Assembly: GCF_900115345.1 (NCBI RefSeq)
Contig: NZ_FOWC01000010.1
Span: 186,001 to 250,000 of the forward strand
Source of the DNA: Amycolatopsis rubida
GTDB taxonomy: Bacteria > Actinomycetota > Actinomycetes > Mycobacteriales > Pseudonocardiaceae
Reading direction: 5' to 3'
Length of the DNA: 64,000 bases
The notes below the pieces were generated by a model. The model saw only the letters and a program-made list of their open reading frames with translations. It was not told the DNA's origin and did not search any database. This document shows, in pieces, positions 63,805-64,000 of the stretch. Each line of letters opens with the position of its first letter. Position 1 is the stretch's first letter. A program made the position numbers and the translations under genes.

Positions 63805-64000
63805 CGTTCGGTGCTCGCTTTCAGGTGCTGGATTCCGGTTCAATCTGGGCCGGGGGCAACGGGGCGTCACCCCCTCCCCGGCACCTATAACTATACCGGT
63901 CGTGGCAGCGTCGGCGCAGTTCAGCGCGGTTGTCCGGTGAATCCGTGAACGTTTCGGCCTACCATCGGGGCGCATGGGGGACAAACAACAGCAGCAACGC
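63805..64000. promoter_or_regulatory. Promoter region and possible partial plus-strand gene
   Basis: An AT-rich patch (CCTATAACTATACC, 63884-63897) contains TATACC, matching one arm of the operator palindrome, but the second arm is missing. An ATG at 63974 (MGDKQQQQR...) with GGGG upstream may begin a plus-strand gene cut off at 64000. Confidence 0.35.

Noticed and set aside
63884..63902. Possible fifth copy of the palindrome
   Set aside because: Only the TATACC arm is present; the right arm position reads GCAGCG.
1..64000. CRISPR array or rRNA
   Set aside because: No regularly spaced short repeats of CRISPR type and no rRNA-like sequence were seen; the only tandem DNA repeat is the in-frame 12-bp unit at 25132.

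Overview
The window is very GC-rich, with strong G/C bias at third codon positions and many ATGA/GTGA stop-start overlaps. This points to an actinomycete; a genus cannot be fixed from the sequence. It reads as part of a large conjugative element (plasmid or integrative element): a type IV secretion (T4SS) ATPase, a VirD4-type coupling protein, a cell-wall hydrolase, a relaxase with MobC and a hairpin-rich candidate oriT. No replication initiator, ParA/ParB, rRNA, convincing tRNA or CRISPR array is visible.

Left part (108-39563, plus strand). A VirB4-like ATPase, VirD4 and a DUF4913 protein are followed by six tandem paralogues (4302-12501) with a shared N-terminal domain, variable central modules and a near-identical basic C-terminal tail. 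Then come a small conserved-looking protein and a 7,651-codon reading frame (12570-35525). That frame carries an N6-adenine methylase-like domain, an SNF2-type helicase, a DnaG/TOPRIM primase-like domain and many low-complexity linkers and repeats. A lipoprotein, a lytic transglycosylase-NlpC/P60 hydrolase and two more proteins with versions of the basic tail follow. Tight spacing suggests one very long transfer operon.

Middle part (39642-45779, minus strand) is an accessory operon. Two of its proteins each carry two DnaB N-terminal-like domains but no helicase motor. A divergent promoter region (45780-46080) leads to a single plus-strand gene and a frameshifted small gene. Relaxase and MobC (47251-49319, minus) abut an oriT candidate with three perfect inverted repeats and a P-type nic-like sequence. 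A recombinase/Xre/recombinase trio follows, in which both recombinases carry a -1 frameshift.

Right part (52570-64000, almost all minus strand) holds small plasmid-type genes of unknown function, including an ASCH-domain protein, a twin-HTH regulator and two duplicated gene pairs. Four copies of a palindrome, TATACC-N7-GGTATA, lie upstream of four of these transcription units and suggest a local regulon. Strong intrinsic-terminator-like hairpins close most units.

Main idea: the six-paralogue array, the giant methylase-helicase-primase and several other proteins share basic, Arg-ended C termini next to a conjugation machine. They may be a set of proteins delivered to the recipient together with the DNA (anti-restriction, priming, establishment). 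This is inference and can be tested.
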